A stretch of DNA of 64,000 bases from Platerodrilus igneus (lineage: Eukaryota; Arthropoda; Insecta; Coleoptera; Lycidae), in the NCBI GenBank assembly GCA_036346225.1, contig JARFIW010000139.1, positions 992,001 through 1,056,000 on the forward strand. Reading direction: 5' to 3'. The notes beneath the pieces are model-generated. The model was not told the DNA's origin. It saw only the letters and a list, made by a program, of their open reading frames with translations, and searched no databases. The first letter of the stretch is position 1, and each line of letters starts with the position of its first letter. Below are positions 58,828 to 64,000 of this stretch, piece after piece. Position numbers and translations under genes: made by a program.

Positions 58828-60473
58828 TATAATATTTTTTTAAAAGGTATATTTACCAGAAAGTTTGTAGTCAAAGTTCGAAACACTCTGATTTTTTTTA
58901 GCTTTTCTGTCAAGGATTTTTAGGCCAAACAAACCTTACAAGTGTGGGAATTCAATTCAGGTAAACTACCCATAAAAGAAGAGATTTTAGTTCTGTAAAT
59001 TTAAACCTAAATAAGGTGAGAGACATTTTGATAATTAAGTAATAGGTACTTGTTAGAACAAAATTTTTATAGTACAAATATTTACAATAATAATATAGAA
59101 GAAAATGAAAACTAGTATAAATCACATAAAATACAAAAAATACCAAAGTTTTGACTTACACTAGAATAAAACTTACGTTGAATTTTCAGTGTCAAAACAG
59201 TCACAACCGTACTTACTTTTTAAAAACATGCCTTTTGTTAAAGATACGCGTAAATTGCTGTTTGTGCTATAAATGAATTTCCTAAATGAGATTTTAAAAT
59301 CATGAATTAATTAAACCTAAAAGTTACTACATTTCACAATAAAGTTATTAAATATTACAAGCGAATTTTCATAATCTTACATACAAAAAAACACGTTTTA
59401 AAAATTAATCTGACTTTTGATCTCTGGTACCTTAAACTAATTCCAGATTCAACAGCTCTCAATACTTTAAACTTTGAATACTAACTTTTCTACAACGAGA
59501 TTGTTTCTGGAATAAAATTATACAAGACCTTCACCAAGTTTATGCCAAGAAAAGCTAATTTGTAAAGAATTATATTGAAGTATAATTGAATTTAATCGAA
59601 CAACCGTGAAATGAAATTTTCAATCTAAACGCAATTGCGTAAAGAAGTCAATAAACACATGTGGTGCGTTTTAGTGGTGCCGCCCTTAACTAAGTGGCAT
59701 GTGCGCGGAGTACGGATTCAGCAGTCTGCCTTGAGTGCTGGTGAGGGTAAGACGTGACCCTAAAGTAGAGGCGAGTCGCGACAGTGATAGTTCGTTCATT
59801 GTGACCAGTGTAATAAATGCTCTGGGACAATTATTATTAAGGTAGTATCACTCTGTATTTCGTTTCCAGTTGTTTATTGAGTTATTATTGTTTGTTGGAT
59901 ATACCGTAGTGCCATAGTATATCTAATGGTATTTGTAACAGCCATTAATTTAAATACTGCTAGTTGCATTTGGTTTAACATTAACGTTGGATACGATTCC
60001 TTTCAATATTTCTACGCGCCCTGAGAGGAGGAGTTTGTGCGTTTATAATTGCAATAAATAAGTAGTTTCCATGTTTTTTTTGTTTATTGAATGACTGACT
60101 AGTCCGCGACACAATTAACCATCAAGATAGTGAAATAAATTCAGGTGTGAAAAAAAGGAGCATTTCACACATTTAATCTATACCAGTTGTTAAACAAATT
60201 CCGCTTGAAAGATTAGTAATACGTGCAGTTTGGAATGTATATAAAATGCCATAGTTAACAAAACAAGCATATGTAATTAAAGGATGAAAATTAAAATTCC
60301 ATATACGTGCTGTTTGAAACGTGCGCGGAATACCATTTGTTAATAAGTCCTTTACAAAGTTGCGTGATACGTGACATTTAGAACGTATATATTAAACCCG
60401 CTAAAATCCAAAACCTTGTAGATAACCATTGAAACGCCTTTTCCATGGACAAATGACTGATAGCGGGCTGGCA

Positions 60474-60520
60474 ACCAATAAAAACGCGTGGAGCATTCGG
60501 GAAGGAATTTGTCTATAAAA
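60474..60520 (+). promoter_or_regulatory. CCAAT and TATA box pair
   Basis: CCAAT at 60,474-60,478 lies 36 bp before TATAAAA at 60,514-60,520, which is a normal core promoter spacing. No convincing transcript or ORF follows within 1 kb. It may belong to a noncoding RNA, a distant first exon or a lost LTR. Confidence 0.3.
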
Positions 60521-60916
60521 GTAACCGAAGTAGATAAAGAATATTCATTCCATAATCGACGCGCCGACTGTAATAGTTGAAAAAAGATTACTACGTAAAT
60601 AAAATTTAGTAAAAATTAGAAGTTGAAGAAATTGAAATATAATATAAATTAATAATTTCAAGTGATAAACAGTAAAGTGCGCGTTGAAATAAGGCTGTAT
60701 GAAATTCTGCTGTTGAGATAAACGTAAGTCCAGAATTAATACGGCACCTAGCGTCAGTAAGTGCAATATGATTTTCATGCTTCGATACCCTGCGGCTCGT
60801 CAGCGAAGATACTGGCATACGAGTGACGTCCTTGGTTGTTAGAAATTAGAACAACTTGTAGCAGAAAGTCAATCCTGTCGTGCATGTTGGCATCATGTGC
60901 TTTAGGAGGTGATCCT

Positions 60917-60940
60917 AATCGCTTCTGAGGTGAAGCGATT
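60917..60940. other. Perfect 9-bp hairpin
   Basis: AATCGCTTC at 60,917-60,925 pairs with GAAGCGATT at 60,932-60,940 across a 6-nt loop. No U-run follows. Function unknown. Confidence 0.4.
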
Positions 60941-61463
60941 CCAAGTTGTGTTATGGCGGGCTCCTGTGTTTGTAGTGTGGTTATAAGAGTTCACTTTATT
61001 TTATTCCGTTAGATTTGATTGTTAGAATGAGATAATCTTAAGGAAAACCCATTGTTCACAAGAGCTTGGCGACTTCCGTCTTGCAATATTCTAAAGTTCT
61101 ATCTAAGAAGTTTGGCGAATACCTTAAAAAGAGAACAATTAAGAGCTAATTTGCTGTAACGTGTGGAGCTCCATTTATGTTTTGGGTTTGTTTATATTGT
61201 ACGTTCGGACGGTTCTATTATATATTTCGAGGGGTTTCGGCGAGTCTATTGTTGTTTGAGTGATGCTCTAAACGTGCATGCTATTTATTGAATGTTGCGT
61301 GCTTATTGATAGTTAGGAATATAATTGGTTGCATACTCCTACAGACGCATTTTTAATTTATACATGGGGGAGCATTATACCTTAGTCCTTCTCTGGATGT
61401 AGTTAAACCAATACAATAAATTTATTTTGAGTACCATGTATTAAAACTGCCTTAAACTGCAGA

Positions 61464-61479
61464 AGCAGCAGCAGCAGCA
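61464..61479. repeat. CAG trinucleotide repeat
   Basis: Five consecutive AGC units; no open frame uses them convincingly. Confidence 0.8.
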
Positions 61480-62452
61480 TTGTATTTTTACCAAATATTA
61501 AATGAATATCCTGCTTATTGCATAACAAACTGAATAAGAATTGTGAGATTACATTACTTTTGATTTTATCAGTGTCACTAAAAATAGTTAAACATTAATA
61601 AAGATAGCAAATGAATACTGATTAGAGTAACTTGGGATCCTGACATGGTTTAAACTGAAACTAAAGTAACGAAAATGGAGAAGCAAGGATCGTAATAACC
61701 GTTACTATAGTATTATCCATGTACCTTTTGTAGAGAAGATTGGGTTCACTCACACAATAGCCATAAAAATTGGCGTATGCTTGGACGTGATTACAACGCA
61801 GAAACCCTTTCAAACCCAATCGTGACGTTCTGCTCCCTCGTACGACTGAAGTAGAATGTTGAAACAATAGAACAAGGGAAAGGCAACGTAAACTAAGTTT
61901 GAGTAATTTTGTCAGCGATATTCATTTGTTTTGGAGCAGGATTCCTTTGATTGTGTCTTTCTATGTCGTGCACGTTCTTAAGTTTGAACCTTTTGATACA
62001 ATAAATCTTTGGTAGACCAAAATCTTCTAATTATATCGATTTTTATAAAGCTTGAGAACAAATATTTTACAATTTAACGACGCATTGTTCCTGAAAAGTT
62101 AAAGATAATTTTAGGAAACAATCTTGTAACTGAGAATATATTCCAATTAGCTTTGCATTTTATTATGATTTTTGTTCACGGTAGCTATGAAATAGCGTTA
62201 CAGATATCTAGAAGTCTTATAAACGTAAATAAAGAGCTACTTCAAAATTTATAAATTTATTGTGTAAATTATTTATTTCCTCTCTTACTAGTTATTTTTC
62301 TCCAATAATCCACAATATACACTACTTATTATAAACAGAATCGCTTAATTGATTCTACTTAATTTATGCTACAGTTCTACGAAATAAAGTTCAAAATCAA
62401 AGAATTGACAGGCAAATTTTTCTAAAATAATGCAACGAGAGATTTTATTGCA

Positions 62453-62785
62453 GTGGTAGGTGAAGGTAGGGAAGGAGCGATAGTAGGTTTATTTGGTTTA
62501 GGCACGACAAATGACAGGGGAAATAGGCTAGTAGAATTTTGCGACAAGAACAACTTAACTATCACAAATCCAGTATTTCAACATCATATTAGAAGACAAT
62601 ATACGTGGAAGACGCCAGGAGATATAGGAAGATATAAAATAGATCACATTCTTGTTAGACAACGGTTTAGAAATCAAGTAAAAGACTACCCAGAAGCAGA
62701 TATAGACACTGACCACAACAGCGTAATTATGAAAGCCGCACTTAAACTTAAAACATTGAAAAAAGAAATGAAAAAAGCACTTTGA
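62453..62785 (+). pseudogene. LINE endonuclease C-terminal half
   Basis: The 110-codon frame reads GLFGLGTTNDRGNRLVEFCD, QYTWKTPGD, YKIDHILV and IDTDHNSVIM. These are the late blocks of the exonuclease-endonuclease-phosphatase domain that nicks target DNA; the histidine of the final SDH-type block is kept as TDH. The N-terminal catalytic part is missing. A stop at 62,785 lies in a run of A followed by a linker in another frame, so a frameshift is likely. Confidence 0.8.
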
Positions 62786-64000
62786 TTTTGAGAAACTAAA
62801 AGATAAAGATATTCAAGAAAGATTCGAAAATAAGTCAAATGAATTGCTCAAAGATATCGGAAAAATATCTGATACTAAGGAACAGAAACACAATGGAATA
62901 ACATTGGGGTATACACAAAAAGAAAACAAAAATCATGGATAACAAAGAATATCCTGAATTTAATAGAAGAAAGACGAAAATACAAAAATAAATCAGACGA
63001 AACAGGATAACAGAGATACAAAGCCATAAAATGCAGAAAAACTAAAGAATAATGGATTGATAAAAAGTGCAAAGAGGTACAAACTAAGATAGAAATAAGA
63101 AAGACAGACGAAGCACACAAATTAACTAGAATGAATTTTAGGGATATAAAACCATATAGCAAAAATATAAGGGACGCAAAAGAAAACGTCATTATAAGAA
63201 AATGTAAAGAAAGTAGCTAGATGGCAGGCATATATAGGAAATTTATATTCAGGAGAGGAACTAGCAGCATTAGAACAGGAATCAGACATTGAAAATGATG
63301 ACCTGGGATATCCTATACTTAGAGATGAGTTTGAATTAGCATTAAAGAGCCTGAAAAATGGTAAGCCGCCGGGTACAGATAAGGTGCAAGCAGAAACTCT
63401 AAAAGCCGCTAAACAAGCAGTAACAGAACGTCTCTACCGACTTGTAAGCTATATGTATGAGACAGGCGAGATACCCAAAGATTTCAAACGTAACATCATC
63501 GTAACTATACCAAAAAAAAAAGAAGCGCGGATAGATGTGAAAATTTTTGAACAATAAGTTTGGCCACACGCGTTTCAAAAATATTAAATAGAATTGTACA
63601 AAGACGAATGGAAAAACGAGCTGAAGAAATACTGGGAGAAGATCAATTTGGGTTTAGGCGAAACAGGGAACACGAGAAGCTACTTTAGCTTTGAGGGTGA
63701 TAATGGAGAAAACACTAGAGAAGGGGGAAAGCGTATATACAGGGTTTTTAGATTTGGAAATAGCATTCGACAATGTGAAATGGAAAACAATGTTTGACAT
63801 ACTCAAAAAGATTGGAATGAGTTTTAGGGATAGACGGATAGTACATTGCTTATACAAAGAGCTAACAGCGGTAATAGAATTAGAGCAACAAAGTAGAGAA
63901 GTAAACATTAGGCAGGGGGTGAGACAGGGATGTGCCTTATCCCCATTAATTTTTAACTTGTACATGGAAGAGGCTATGCATACTGTCAAATGCAGGAAGA
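62786..64000 (+). pseudogene. LINE reverse transcriptase, partial
   Basis: Linker (EQWIDKKCKEVQTK-like, with a stop) leads to LALKSLKNGKPPGTDKVQAE near 63,340, then IPKDFKRNIIVTIPKK near 63,470, NRIVQRRMEKR near 63,590, and DQFGFRRN near 63,640. GVRQGCALSPLIFNLYMEEA follows near 63,916-63,975. The catalytic FADD block lies beyond the window. Frame changes near 63,530, 63,560 and 63,660 break the ORF as assembled. Confidence 0.8.

Larger units (their letters stand above)
58830..62445. other. Mostly unassigned sequence
   Basis: No protein domain or large repeat was recognised. Local features are a CCAAT/TATA pair at 60.5 kb, a 9-bp perfect hairpin (AATCGCTTC/GAAGCGATT) at 60,917-60,940 and a CAG microsatellite at 61,464-61,479. 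A GC-richer patch occurs at 59,680-59,780. All open frames are below 80 codons. Confidence 0.45.
62446..64000 (+). mobile_element. APE-type LINE, endonuclease end to RT, runs off window
   Basis: Same family as the minus-strand copy at 26.7-28.2 kb. It begins inside the endonuclease domain, so it is 5'-truncated, and continues through the linker and RT to the end of the window. The two copies agree at roughly 90% over the shared part (63,030-63,780). Confidence 0.85.

Overview
The window looks like a nuclear scaffold from an AT-rich animal genome, most likely an insect. It carries several non-LTR retrotransposons, a gypsy/errantivirus-like LTR element, a pogo-type DNA transposon, a mariner-type transposon with a DUF4817-like head, and a tRNA-derived SINE. 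There is no bacterial-style gene packing. No intact host gene, rRNA or functional tRNA was recognised. Almost everything identifiable is decayed mobile DNA, and the stretches between are AT-rich sequence in which I see nothing firm.

Layout. 0.3-1.8 kb: a LINE 3' piece interrupted by a SINE. 1.8-8.2 kb: mostly featureless. 8.3-16.5 kb: an RNase-H-bearing non-LTR element of the I/R1 type. A ~1.05 kb internal segment of it occurs twice and brackets a ~2.0 kb fragment of gypsy-like leader and gag. 17.8-20.0 kb: the gypsy-like RT tail, RNase H, integrase and the start of a further ORF. 20.0-22.4 kb: a 484-bp direct repeat, 1.9 kb apart. 23.4-28.2 kb: minus-strand LINE material, including a tandem arrangement of its 3' unit. 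30.0-30.6 kb: a second, different gypsy-type integrase fragment. 30.8-36.1 kb: an L1/Tx1-like LINE split by a 1,847-bp LTR-like insertion with a 4-bp target duplication, then a long alternating purine-pyrimidine microsatellite. 37.3-40.2 kb: a pogo-superfamily transposon whose transposase is nearly intact. 40.8-41.2 kb: an RT scrap. 41.7-42.4 kb: SINE units in tandem. 43.9-45.8 kb: a second, inverted copy of the LTR. 49.6-50.3 kb: an interspersed repeat with short inverted ends. 51.3-52.6 kb: three related splice-like or coding-like blocks. 56.6-58.8 kb: a mariner-like element with ~450-bp inverted repeats. 62.4-64.0 kb: another LINE of the 26.7-28.2 kb family, running off the window.

The parts do not form a pathway; they record successive insertions, duplications and deletions. 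The most informative points are the LTR whose removal restores the LINE frame exactly, its inverted partner, the duplicated LINE segment around the gypsy fragment, the tandem LINE-tail and SINE arrays, and the three paralogous blocks at 51-53 kb. Many frame breaks fall in homopolymers, so some may be long-read assembly errors rather than true decay.
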